From JAPPHY01 sp965247535 (GTDB lineage: Bacteria; Chloroflexota; Dehalococcoidia; Lucifugimonadales; UBA2985), in NCBI GenBank assembly GCA_965247535.1, contig OZ252018.1:1116001-1180000 (forward strand): a stretch of DNA of 64,000 nt, written 5' to 3'. The position numbers were made by a program, and so were the translations under genes. The notes below the pieces were generated by a model, which did no database searches, was not told the DNA's origin, and was given only the letters and a program-made list of their open reading frames with translations. Shown piece by piece: positions 8,061 through 15,818 of this stretch (position 1 is the stretch's first letter; each line of letters begins with the position of its first letter).

Positions 8061-10118
8061 ATGAGAAGCGCGTGGTCTGAGAGCGAAGCGGCCGGGCTTT
8101 CGCCGCTGGACTTGCTTGTGTACCAGAGCCGCCTGGTTGGCGGCGAACCGTCGCTTGCGCTATGGGGCGGAGGTAACACCTCGCTCAAGACCGTGGAGCG
8201 CGACTTCACTGGCGTGGAGCGCTCCGTCCTGCGCGTCAAGGGCAGCGGCGCGGACATGAAGACCATCGGCCGTGGCGGCTTTCCGGGCGTGATCCTGGAC
8301 TACGTGCTGCCGCTGCTCGACCGCGATGACATGCAGGACGAGGAGATGGTGGAGTACCTCAGCCACTGCCTCCTGGAGCCGTCATCGCCCCGTCCATCGA
8401 TCGAAACGCTGCTCCACGCTTTCCTCCCACACGCCAGCGTGGTGCACAGCCACGCCGACGCCATCCTGTCGATCACCAATACGCGAAGGCCCTACGAGCT
8501 GCTCGCCGAGGCGTTCGGCGACGAGGTTGCGGCCGTTGCGTACCGCAGGCCCGGATTCAGGCTGTCCAGGGAGGTGGCGCAGAGCGCGCAGGTCAGCGCA
8601 GCCGTCAGGGGCGTCGCGCTGCTCAACCACGGCCTGGTCACGTGGGGAGATACGCCGAGGGAGGCCTACGAGACTCACGTCGAGCTGGTGACCCGCGCGG
8701 AGGAGTTCGTGAGACTGGCCGCGGGCGACCGGCGACCGTTCCGGCGCGCCGCCGCAGCGCGCCCTGCGCAGTCTACACGTCGACGCGCGGCGGCAAGCCT
8801 TGCTCCCGCGCTGAGGGGCCTGGTGCTCCGGCATGGAGGCGTGCTGCGCTTCGAGGACGGCGATGAGGTGATGCGGTTGGTGTGCTCGCCGGACGCGGAC
8901 GCGCTGGCGCAGGTTGGGGCGGCGACGCCGGACCACCTGCTGACCACCAAGCGCACGCCTCTGGTCGTGGACGCGGGAGACCTGTTGGACATGGAGCAGG
9001 TCAGGTCCAGGCTCAGGGCGGGCGTCGAGGAGTACGCAGGCTCGTACGGGGAGTGGTATCAACGCTACACGGACGGCGCCAATCCCATGCTGGACCCGTA
9101 TCCCAGGGTTGTGCTGGTACGGGGCGTGGGCATGTGGACTGCGGGCGCGAACGCGCGGGCGGCGCGGGCCGCCGCGGACATCTACCGCCACACGATCGGC
9201 ATCATGGCGGGTTCTCAGGCGCTCGACCGGTATGAGTCGCTGTCGCTCCAGGACGCCTACGACGCCGAGTACTGGCCGCTGGAGCTGTACAAGAGGACAC
9301 TGGCGCCACCGGAGCGCGAGCTGTCCGGCCGCGTGGCGCTGGTGACGGGCGCGGCCAGCGGCATAGGACGTGCCATCGCGCTGCGGTTCGCGGAGGAGGG
9401 CGCCCACGTGGTCGTGACTGACGTGCAGGCCGCGGGCGCGCGGGCGGTGGCGCGGGAGATAGCCGAGCGGCACGGCGAGGCCCGCGTGCTTCACCGCAGG
9501 TTGGACGTCTCGGACGAGGACTCAGTGAGAGAGGCGTTCCGCGCGGTCAGGCTGGCATTTGGTGGGCTGGACGTGCTCGTGTCGAACGCCGGCATTGCGC
9601 CCGTGGGCGCGATCGACTCGCTGGAGCTTGCGGACTGGGAGCGCAGCCTCTCGGTGAACGCCACGGGCCACTTCCTGGTGGCGAGGGAGGCGGTGGCGAT
9701 TCTGAGGGAGCAGGGACTTGGGGGCAGCCTGCTATTCGTTGCCACCAAGAACGTGCCGGCGCCCGGGCAGGAGCTCGGCGCGTACAGCGCGGCCAAAGCC
9801 GCAGAAGCCCAGCTTGCGCGGGTGCTGGCAATCGAGAACGGACCGCACGGAATTCGCTCCAACATCATCAATCCGGACGCGGTGTTCCGAGGATCGCGGC
9901 TGTGGTCGCCTGAGGTAAGGAGGGGTCGGGCGCAGGCGCACGGCATACCCGTCGGTGAGGTGGAGGACTTCTACCGCCGGCGCACCCTTCTTCGGGCAAC
10001 CGTTACGGCGGAGGACGTGGCGGAGGCGGCGCTGTTCCTGGCAGGGGACAGGTCGCTGAAGACTACGGGCGCAATGATTCCGGTCGATGGCGGACTGCGG
10101 GACGCCTTTCCGAGGTAG
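8061..10118 (+). CDS. Bifunctional class II aldolase / short-chain dehydrogenase
   Basis: 685-residue fusion. The N-terminal part (about 1-400) is a class II aldolase/adducin domain: 'LWGGGNTSLKT' phosphate-loop-like turn and metal ligands in 'HASVVHSHAD'. The C-terminal part (about 425-685) is a canonical SDR with TGAASGIG, SNAG and YSAAK. This architecture is that of the RhaD-type fusion (rhamnulose-1-phosphate aldolase plus lactaldehyde dehydrogenase) and of related proteins acting on other sugar phosphates. No rhamnose isomerase or kinase is nearby, so the substrate is open; likely it splits a ketose phosphate and oxidises the released aldehyde. Ala/Arg-rich stretch near 220-245 is family-variable. 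Confidence 0.88.
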   Translation: MRSAWSESEAAGLSPLDLLVYQSRLVGGEPSLALWGGGNTSLKTVERDFTGVERSVLRVKGSGADMKTIGRGGFPGVILDYVLPLLDRDDMQDEEMVEYLSHCLLEPSSPRPSIETLLHAFLPHASVVHSHADAILSITNTRRPYELLAEAFGDEVAAVAYRRPGFRLSREVAQSAQVSAAVRGVALLNHGLVTWGDTPREAYETHVELVTRAEEFVRLAAGDRRPFRRAAAARPAQSTRRRAAASLAPALRGLVLRHGGVLRFEDGDEVMRLVCSPDADALAQVGAATPDHLLTTKRTPLVVDAGDLLDMEQVRSRLRAGVEEYAGSYGEWYQRYTDGANPMLDPYPRVVLVRGVGMWTAGANARAARAAADIYRHTIGIMAGSQALDRYESLSLQDAYDAEYWPLELYKRTLAPPERELSGRVALVTGAASGIGRAIALRFAEEGAHVVVTDVQAAGARAVAREIAERHGEARVLHRRLDVSDEDSVREAFRAVRLAFGGLDVLVSNAGIAPVGAIDSLELADWERSLSVNATGHFLVAREAVAILREQGLGGSLLFVATKNVPAPGQELGAYSAAKAAEAQLARVLAIENGPHGIRSNIINPDAVFRGSRLWSPEVRRGRAQAHGIPVGEVEDFYRRRTLLRATVTAEDVAEAALFLAGDRSLKTTGAMIPVDGGLRDAFPR

Positions 10119-10123
10119 GTGGC

Positions 10124-10183
10124 GTCCGCTCATGTCCTTCGACAAGCTCAGAGCCTGCCCCGCACTTGATGCGGGGATGAGCG
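10124..10183. repeat. 60-bp dispersed repeat, copy 1
   Basis: Begins GTCCGCTCATGTCCTTCGAC and ends GATGCGGGGATGAGCG. It matches 10969-11028 at 59 of 60 positions. Internally it can fold: CTCAT near the start pairs with ATGAG at the end and CCCCGCA pairs with TGCGGGG. It is intergenic, between the aldolase fusion and the next SDR. Confidence 0.9.
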
Positions 10184-10199
10184 GGCTGTAGGAGGCGAG

Positions 10200-10886
10200 T
10201 TAGCCGCTGTAGCCCATCTGTGCCATGTCGTGGAACAGCAGGCCGGTGACCTCCCTGGGCTGAGTGACCAGCCACAGAGCGCTTTCGGCGGAGGTCCTCG
10301 GATGGTTGGGCGCGTCCGGCGCCATGTCCGTCTTCACCCATCCGGGCGAAAGCGCATTCACGGCTACCTTGCCCATCAGCTCTCCAGCAGTGGCGATGGT
10401 GAGCGCGTGGAGCCCCGCCTTCGACACGCCATAGGCGCCGCGCAGGCTCGAAGACATGACGCCCGAGGTGGAGCCCACGTTGATCACGCGAGGGTCGTCG
10501 GACTCCAGCAGCAGCGGGATTAGGCGCTTGGTGCAGAGGTACACCCCGGTCAGGTTGATGCGGATCGTCCTCTCGAACTCCTCGTCCGGCAGGCCGTACA
10601 GACCGGGGAAGTCCCGGGGAGAGACGCCTGCGTTGTTGACGAGCACGTCAAGCTCGCCCCAGTAGCCGCTTACCCACTCCGCGATGCGGTCGTTGTCGGC
10701 GGCTGCGGAAACGTCGGCCTGCAGGACGCGGAGGCCCGGCAGCTCTCGCTGCGCCTGGTCCAGCTTGGCCCGGTCGCGAGAGACGGCCAGCACTTCGGCG
10801 CCGTTCTCGAGGAAAATCTTCGATATCTCGTAGCCAATCCCGCGGCTGCCGCCCGTGACCAGCGTCTTCTTGCCCTGGAGGGACAT
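10200..10886 (-). CDS. Short-chain dehydrogenase/reductase
   Basis: 228-residue canonical SDR: cofactor motif TGGSRGIG near residue 12, NNAG near 90, Ser in 'NVGSTSG' and catalytic YGVSK. Shorter than most SDRs by about 20 residues at the C-terminus, and the usual end 'VDGG' is replaced by 'LLFHDMAQMGYSG'. Substrate unknown; NAD(P)-dependent oxidation or reduction of a hydroxyl or keto group. It lies alone between two copies of the 60-bp repeat, head-on to the aldolase fusion. Confidence 0.88.
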   Translation of the reverse strand: MSLQGKKTLVTGGSRGIGYEISKIFLENGAEVLAVSRDRAKLDQAQRELPGLRVLQADVSAAADNDRIAEWVSGYWGELDVLVNNAGVSPRDFPGLYGLPDEEFERTIRINLTGVYLCTKRLIPLLLESDDPRVINVGSTSGVMSSSLRGAYGVSKAGLHALTIATAGELMGKVAVNALSPGWVKTDMAPDAPNHPRTSAESALWLVTQPREVTGLLFHDMAQMGYSG

Positions 10887-10968
10887 GGCGCCTCCTTACG
10901 GCCAGGTTGCGCCCAAGTTAGCACAGCGGCGAGGGAGGGTCAAGGCGGCCCGGGGGAGTGCATCGCCA

Positions 10969-11028
10969 GTCCGCTCATGTCCTGCGACAAGCTCAGAGCC
11001 TGCCCCGCACTTGATGCGGGGATGAGCG
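10969..11028. repeat. 60-bp dispersed repeat, copy 2
   Basis: Same orientation as the copy at 10124-10183; the only difference is G for T in the TCGAC part (CCTGCGAC against CCTTCGAC). It has the same potential hairpin arms. Confidence 0.9.
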
Positions 11029-11040
11029 AACTACTGGTGC

Positions 11041-11076
11041 CCGCTCATGGTGAGCCAGTCGAACCAAATGAGCGGG
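11041..11076. repeat. Short palindromic relative of the 60-bp repeat
   Basis: CCGCTCAT at 11041 and ATGAGCGG ending at 11076 are perfect inverted arms around a core that includes CAGTCGAACC. Arms and core resemble the edges of the 60-bp repeat (CCGCTCAT, TTCGAC), suggesting a shorter member of the same family. Confidence 0.55.
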
Positions 11077-11124
11077 CGCAGGCGTGAGAGGAGCGGACCG
11101 GGGGCCCGCCGCCGTAGCGTCTTA

Positions 11125-11153
11125 TCGACTCTCACTGCTGCCCGCGGTACAAT
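11125..11153 (+). promoter_or_regulatory. Possible promoter for the 101-residue protein gene
   Basis: TCGACT at 11125-11130, 17-base spacer, TACAAT at 11148-11153. Predicted start near 11160, about 47 nt before the ATG at 11207. Confidence 0.4.
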
Positions 11154-11206
11154 CCCCTCGCGGCGTCTGCCCATTCGCCAACGCATCGTCGAGGGGGTTG
11201 AACGGC

Positions 11207-11512
11207 ATGCCCCATGCTCACATGCACAGCTACACCAGCCTCCGGGCCGGCGACTCCGAGCAGCTGACCGACCTGGAAGCCTTCAGCGCAATCCTGGACT
11301 CCATCGTCACCCAGGAGCTTGTGCTGGGAAGGTCGGTTGAGTGGACGGGGAACATCGGCGAGGCCTGGCAGGACCCCGCGGGAACGTGGACAGTGTACAC
11401 GAGGGCGATCGCCCTCACCGGCAACGGGGACGACGGCACGCGCTGCATCCAGTCTGACACTTTGATCTGCGAGGAGATCAGGGCGGAGCAGGACCCGCCC
11501 ATCCGGCACTAG
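11207..11512 (+). CDS. Hypothetical protein
   Basis: 101-residue soluble protein, not recognised. Start ATG 11207 follows GAGGGGG at about 6 nt; the upstream in-frame extension would begin inside the repeat region. It opens with a His-rich stretch (HAHMHS). It has no signal peptide, membrane segment or Cys pair of note. Its stop overlaps the stop of the convergent gene by three bases, leaving no room for a terminator between them. Confidence 0.6.
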   Translation: MPHAHMHSYTSLRAGDSEQLTDLEAFSAILDSIVTQELVLGRSVEWTGNIGEAWQDPAGTWTVYTRAIALTGNGDDGTRCIQSDTLICEEIRAEQDPPIRH

Positions 11513-12168
11513 CCTCCGGCCGATGCGCGCGTGGAGGGACTCTGCCGCTCCACGTGCTCTCTCACGCCGTCCGCCAACGCGGCCACGCCTCGCCTTGTGA
11601 CGGTGACGCGAGTGCCCCCGCCGGTGTGCTCGTAGTGACGCGAAACCTTATGGGGCAGGGGAGTGCTGGACCAGATGACAACCACCTCGGCCCAGTCGCG
11701 GTTGGAGCGGTGATAGCGGTCGTCACGCGCAACCTTGGTGTTGACGAACCTGAAGTCCACGGACCCATTCGAGTTGTCCCGTATCTCCCGCTCGGCCTCC
11801 TCCGTGCCGCCGACCACGAGCACGCGGCTGAGCCCTCGTTCACTCAGGGCGGCCGCCATCCGTTCAAGCGCGCTGCGGTTGGAGGAGCCACAGCAGATTT
11901 CGCAGTGTTTCTGGTCGGATAGAAGGGGCCTGCGCGAGTCCGCAAGCTCGGTGGAGTGCTGGCGGCAGTTGCCGTTGTTGCAGTGGCGAAGGAACGCGTC
12001 GCTGATCACGGCGGCAACCCGCTCGCGTTTGTCGGCGGCGATGCGGGTGCGATTGGGCCTGCTCGAAAGCACGCCCGCTTCGACCAGCGCCTCCACAGCC
12101 GACCTCACCGCCTCCGGGTGGGTGACGCCAAAGTCGGACAGCATTTTGGGAATTGCGACGTCCGTCAC
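11509..12168 (-). CDS. Putative winged-helix protein with Cys cluster and Rossmann-like C-domain (DUF2325-like)
   Basis: 219-residue protein, not assigned with certainty. Residues 1-55 resemble a winged-helix/MarR-type DNA-binding unit (helical, ending 'GVLSSRPNRTRI'). Residues 63-93 carry Cys63, 68, 89, 92 and 93 with neighbouring His, a probable metal site. Residues 115-175 form an alternating strand-helix segment: 'VLVVGG' then 'AEVVVIWSSTPLPHKVSRHY', which recalls DUF2325 proteins. GTG start at 12168 overlaps the stop of the methyltransferase gene by 4 nt (GTGA), so the two are coupled. A metal- or redox-sensing regulator is one reading; the target is unknown. Confidence 0.6.
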   Translation of the reverse strand: MTDVAIPKMLSDFGVTHPEAVRSAVEALVEAGVLSSRPNRTRIAADKRERVAAVISDAFLRHCNNGNCRQHSTELADSRRPLLSDQKHCEICCGSSNRSALERMAAALSERGLSRVLVVGGTEEAEREIRDNSNGSVDFRFVNTKVARDDRYHRSNRDWAEVVVIWSSTPLPHKVSRHYEHTGGGTRVTVTRRGVAALADGVREHVERQSPSTRASAGG

Positions 12169-12797
12169 TCTTGGACTCCACTCACGACGCCCGGAGGAGG
12201 CTCAAATGTGGCAGCCGGCTTCTGGGCCACCAGCCGCTCCAGTGCTATGAGGCGCCCTCCCTCCCTTCCAGGCTCCCACTCCAGCCCCTCGGCGAAGAAC
12301 CGCACCCGGAAGTCCATGAATAGCCTCAGCAGCTCGTTGGAGCGCAGGCGGAACATGGGGGAAGTTGGGCCGCTCACGTTGCAGTCGGTGGCGTAGTGCT
12401 GTTCGAGGAGAGCAAAGCCGCCAGGCTTGAGGGCGTCCTTCATTTGCGGCACCAGTTCCCGGCTGAAGAAGAAGGTTGTGATCACTAGATCGTAGACCTC
12501 GGTCGAGAGGAGGTGGTCGTCCAGGTCCGCTTGGATGATGTTGATGCCCAGCCCTCGCTCCCGTGCGGCTCTGCGAACAATCCGGAGGGCTGGCTCGGCG
12601 ATGTCTATCGCGTCGACATCGTACCCGCGTTCCGCCAGGTAGATGGCATTGCGTCCGTTGCCGCATGCCAGGTCCAGGGCTCGTCCCTTGGGAAGGCGAT
12701 CCGCCCAGTCGACCAGCAGAGCGGACGGCGCGTTACGTCCCTGGTAGTCCCCCTCCGCCCATCGTTTCGACCAGTTCGTCCGCTCTCTTTCGCTCAT
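12165..12797 (-). CDS. SAM-dependent methyltransferase, TehB-like class I
   Basis: 210-residue class I methyltransferase. The start is ATG 12797; the open frame upstream overlaps the cyclase promoter and is not used. Motif I is 'ALDLACGNGRNA', the next acidic strand end is 'DVDAIDIA', motif II 'IIQADLDD' and motif IV 'YDLVITTFFF'. The opening 'WSKRWAEGDYQGRNAPSALLVDWAD' is like TehB and related tellurite or thiol methyltransferases. The acceptor is not known. It is the first gene of a two-gene unit with the winged-helix/Cys protein; they share a 4-nt overlap. Confidence 0.85.
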   Translation of the reverse strand: MSERERTNWSKRWAEGDYQGRNAPSALLVDWADRLPKGRALDLACGNGRNAIYLAERGYDVDAIDIAEPALRIVRRAARERGLGINIIQADLDDHLLSTEVYDLVITTFFFSRELVPQMKDALKPGGFALLEQHYATDCNVSGPTSPMFRLRSNELLRLFMDFRVRFFAEGLEWEPGREGGRLIALERLVAQKPAATFEPPPGVVSGVQE

Positions 12798-12890
12798 GTG
12801 CTCTTGCTCGTTGCGCCCCGCCGGCTCCGCGACGAGACTGCACCATACTAACGGCGGCTCTGGCGCATGGCAAGGTGTACTGCTAGAATT

Positions 12891-12899
12891 GGCCGAAAG
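12891..12899 (+). promoter_or_regulatory. Extended -10 element upstream of the cyclase gene
   Basis: TGC followed by TAGAAT, with no good -35. The same TGCTAGAATT occurs upstream of the cupin gene (38120). Predicted start near 12906, about 55 nt before ATG 12961. Confidence 0.45.
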
Positions 12900-12960
12900 T
12901 CTTGGGCTGGCCGCACGCGATGGCGGCGGGCCGCATACTCGCTTACGGAAGGGGGACGCC

Positions 12961-13914
12961 ATGACTCACAGCGGCGCTCCGGACGAGGCCGAAATCCTGG
13001 GATACGCGAATTCGCTCAGCAACTGGGGCAGGTGGGGGCCGGACGACCAGATGGGCACCGTCAATCACCTTGGGCCGGAGCAGCGCAGGCGCGCGGCTTC
13101 TCTCGTGCGGGAGGGCGTGGCTGTCTCCTGCGCAAGGCCCATCACGACTGAGCTCGCCGTCGACGTGCGGAATCCGTTCATCCACTACATGACCGGCTCC
13201 GGCGAGGCCTACGCAGTGACACACCCGGACGGTCCTCCGGAGCCGATGCAGGGCAGCGGTGACTTCATTGGCATAGCGTTTCACGGCTACGCGATCACGC
13301 ACCTGGACTCGCTCTGCCACATCTTCTGGAACGGGCAGATGTACAACAACCGGCCCGCTGCGTTGGTGACCACGCGGGAGGGCGCCACGGCCAACGCCGT
13401 GGACGTTCTCAAGGATGGAGTTGTCGGTCGAGGTGTGCTGCTGGACGCCGCCCGGCATCGAGGCGTGGACTGGATGGAACCCGGAGAGGGCGTCACGCCC
13501 GATGAGCTCAACGAAATCGAAGAGGCGCAGGGCGTCAGGGTGGAGCAGGGCGATCTGCTGCTGGTGCGCACCGGCCACTACCGCCGCCGAAGGGAGGTTG
13601 GCCCGCGTCCACTGACGGACGGCTGGCCCGGCCTCCACGCATCGTGCATGCCGTGGCTGCACGAGAGGAGCATCGCCGTACTTGGCGGCGATACCGTCAG
13701 CGACGCGGTTCCGTCCGGATACCCCAACCTGCGGCAGCCGATCCACCATATCGCCCTGCCGCACATGGGCCTGTGGCTCATCGACAACTGCAACTTGGAG
13801 GAGATCGCTGAGGCGTGCGCCGAACGGGGGCGCTGGGAGTTCCTCCTCACCATCGCGCCGCTGCGAGTCCAGTATGGCACCGGCTCGCCCGTGAACCCAA
13901 TCGCGGTGCTGTAG
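12961..13914 (+). CDS. Cyclase family protein (kynurenine formamidase-like)
   Basis: 317-residue metal-dependent hydrolase of the 'putative cyclase' superfamily (PF04199). The zinc-binding motif HxGTHxDxxxH of KynB-type formamidases appears as 'FHGYAITHLDSLCH', with the first His, the His-x-Asp pair and last His kept and Thr-His in place. The C-terminal 'HHIALPHMGLWLIDNCNLEEIAEAC' is characteristic of the larger bacterial members. It starts at ATG 12961 with GGGGGA upstream. It is longer than KynB (about 210 residues), as is common for members from catabolic clusters. A role in hydrolysing an aryl formamide or a related amide/lactone is likely. Confidence 0.88.
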   Translation: MTHSGAPDEAEILGYANSLSNWGRWGPDDQMGTVNHLGPEQRRRAASLVREGVAVSCARPITTELAVDVRNPFIHYMTGSGEAYAVTHPDGPPEPMQGSGDFIGIAFHGYAITHLDSLCHIFWNGQMYNNRPAALVTTREGATANAVDVLKDGVVGRGVLLDAARHRGVDWMEPGEGVTPDELNEIEEAQGVRVEQGDLLLVRTGHYRRRREVGPRPLTDGWPGLHASCMPWLHERSIAVLGGDTVSDAVPSGYPNLRQPIHHIALPHMGLWLIDNCNLEEIAEACAERGRWEFLLTIAPLRVQYGTGSPVNPIAVL

Positions 13915-13981
13915 CCCGCGGGCCGGATCTTCCGGCTCCCGCGCGGGCCGCGGGCCCATCCCACATATCGGGAGGTACACA

Positions 13982-14731
13982 TTGCAGGAGCTTGAACCGG
14001 TCCAGCGAGCGTTGGTCGTTACACCGCACCCTGACGACGCCGAGTTCGGATGCGCGGGCACCGTGGCCCTCCTCGTCCGAGAGGGCAAGGAGGTGTTCTT
14101 CGTGGTGGCAACCAGCGGCAACAAGGGCGGCCGCGACACTGACATGACCGCCGACTTTCTGACGGACGCCCGCCAGGACGAGCAGCGCCGGGCCGCGGAG
14201 GTTCTCGGCGTGTCGGAGGTGGTGTTCCTGGACTTCGGCGACGGCGAGCTGGAGGACGACCACGCCTTCCGGCGCGAGCTTGTCTACCACATCCGCCGTC
14301 TCAAGCCGGACATCGTGTTCACGACGGACCCCTTTCGCACGTCGTTCTACATTCACAGGGACCACCGTATGACCGGCCTCGTCACGCTGGACGCGGCGTT
14401 CCCGTATGCGCGTGACCGGCTCCACTACCCGGAGCACATCGAGCAGGGCCTGGACGGCCACAACGTGGACGAGGTGTTCCTGTGGGGGTCGGAGTCGCCG
14501 GACACGTTCATTGACGTTGGCGAAGTGGTCGACCTGAAGGTCAAGGCGCTCTTGGCGCACACGAGCCAGGTGCAGGACTGGGTGAAGGAGGCCGGCGGCG
14601 AGGAGGCGTTCGGTGAGCGGATGAAGGCGATGTCCCAGAGGTGGATGAGGCGCCACAACCTGGGCTTCGAACACGCCGAGGGGTTCCGCCGCTACGGCAT
14701 CAGGCGTATGAGGGAAGAGGCTGAGTCCTAG
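13982..14731 (+). CDS. PIG-L/LmbE family deacetylase
   Basis: 249-residue zinc deacetylase. 'TPHPDDAEFGCAGT' near residue 16 is the HPDDxExG metal motif, and 'YIHRDHRMTG' is the second HxDH ligand region. Family members remove N-acetyl groups from GlcNAc-type substrates (MshB, BshB, PIG-L). The TTG start at 13982 is set by GGGAGG seven bases upstream. A GC-rich hairpin (CCCGCGG arms at 13915 and 13948) separates it from the cyclase gene, so the two may be partly uncoupled. No mycothiol or bacillithiol genes are near, so the substrate is open. Confidence 0.9.
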   Translation: MQELEPVQRALVVTPHPDDAEFGCAGTVALLVREGKEVFFVVATSGNKGGRDTDMTADFLTDARQDEQRRAAEVLGVSEVVFLDFGDGELEDDHAFRRELVYHIRRLKPDIVFTTDPFRTSFYIHRDHRMTGLVTLDAAFPYARDRLHYPEHIEQGLDGHNVDEVFLWGSESPDTFIDVGEVVDLKVKALLAHTSQVQDWVKEAGGEEAFGERMKAMSQRWMRRHNLGFEHAEGFRRYGIRRMREEAES

Positions 14732-14773
14732 TCCCAGCGACCGCGATAGGACGCGACAGACAGGAGGCGTAGT

Positions 14774-15568
14774 ATGCCGTACGTTAATCTGGAAGACGTG
14801 ACCATCCACTACGAGGAGGCCGGCAGCGGGTCGCTTGCCTACGTGTTCTGTCCCGGGCTTGGGGGAGACGGACGCGGGTTCGTGGAGCATCTCGACTTCT
14901 GGGCGGGCCAGTTCCCGCGTGTGGTGACTTGGGACTATCGAGGCGCCGGCCAGTCGTCACAGGCGGCGAAGTACAACCTGCCGCTGTTCTCTGCGGACCT
15001 GGCCGCAATGATGGACGCTCTGGGAATCGAAAGAGCGGTCCTGCACGGCGTGTCCTGGGGCGGAGTGGTGGTGCAGCAGTTCGCGCTGGACTACCTCGAG
15101 AGGTGCGCGGCGATCGTGCTGGACTCCACGTCCAGCGAGGTGAACGCGGCGGCCTCGGAGAACTGGTACAACCGCGGCGAGGTTGCCAGGCTGGGCTCCA
15201 GCGCCAAGGTCGGAGAGTTCAGGCCTGCCTTCTCGGGCCACACGGCGAGCGCGCAGGCGGCGCAGGAGCAGGGCGTGCAGGTGAAGCCGGAGCACCTGGA
15301 CTCGTACGTTGCGAGCGCGCGGGCGATAGCCGGCCTGCGTGAGCACCCGTTCACGCCGAGACTCGGCCAGGTCACGTGCCCTGCGCTGGTGGTGGCCGGC
15401 GGGCAGGACGCCACGGCGGGCGCGGGAGGCTCGGTGATCCTGTCGCGGAAACTGCCCAATGCGAGACTGGAGATCTTCCAGGACGCGGGCCATGGCGTGT
15501 TCCGGCACAAGCGCGACGAGTTTCGGGATCTGGTGCTGGAGTTCTGCCGCGAGCACGGGGTGCTTTAG
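14774..15568 (+). CDS. Alpha/beta hydrolase
   Basis: 264-residue alpha/beta-hydrolase fold protein. Nucleophile elbow 'HGVSWGG' (Ser near residue 95), oxyanion-side 'GLGGDGR', acid region 'LVVAGGQDA', and the catalytic His in 'DAGHGVFRHK' close to the C-terminus. AGGAGG lies 6 nt before ATG 14774. Similar to 3-oxoadipate enol-lactonase/PcaD-like and haloperoxidase-like esterases; the exact ester or lactone is unknown. It ends a co-directional run (cyclase, LmbE, hydrolase). Confidence 0.88.
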   Translation: MPYVNLEDVTIHYEEAGSGSLAYVFCPGLGGDGRGFVEHLDFWAGQFPRVVTWDYRGAGQSSQAAKYNLPLFSADLAAMMDALGIERAVLHGVSWGGVVVQQFALDYLERCAAIVLDSTSSEVNAAASENWYNRGEVARLGSSAKVGEFRPAFSGHTASAQAAQEQGVQVKPEHLDSYVASARAIAGLREHPFTPRLGQVTCPALVVAGGQDATAGAGGSVILSRKLPNARLEIFQDAGHGVFRHKRDEFRDLVLEFCREHGVL

Positions 15569-15737
15569 GCACTTACGGCTGGTCGCGAATAATCCCTGTC
15601 TGATCGTTCCCGGTCGGCGCGTGGTCAGGCTCCAAGAAGGCGCTCATTCCAGATGCCTATGTGGTGGCACTGGTACCCGTAAACTTGGCGTTAGGGTTGG
15701 AAGCAATGGTGGCTCCAGACATGTTTCACAGACGCAT

Positions 15738-15818
15738 ATGACTGGAAAACCCCGCTCTCTCGCTGAGCAACGGGATGCGTTGCTGCTGAAGTAGGTAACG
15801 AGGGAGGTGAGTACAGGA
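15738..15818 (+). pseudogene. Possible remnant of the C-terminus of a type I restriction S subunit
   Basis: The frame reads 'RSLAEQRDALLLK', a stop (TAG 15792-15794), then 'VTREV'. HsdS proteins commonly end in a stretch like 'TLAALRDALLPKLLSGEV', so the TAG would stand where Leu is expected. The match is only about 20 residues and no other part of hsdS, hsdM or hsdR is visible. It sits directly before the AT-richer HEPN-motif gene. The rest of 15569-15737 shows nothing recognisable. Confidence 0.3.

Noticed and set aside
12943..14145. 400-codon minus-strand frame opposite the cyclase and LmbE genes
   Set aside because: Shadow of two well-supported genes; no recognisable domains.
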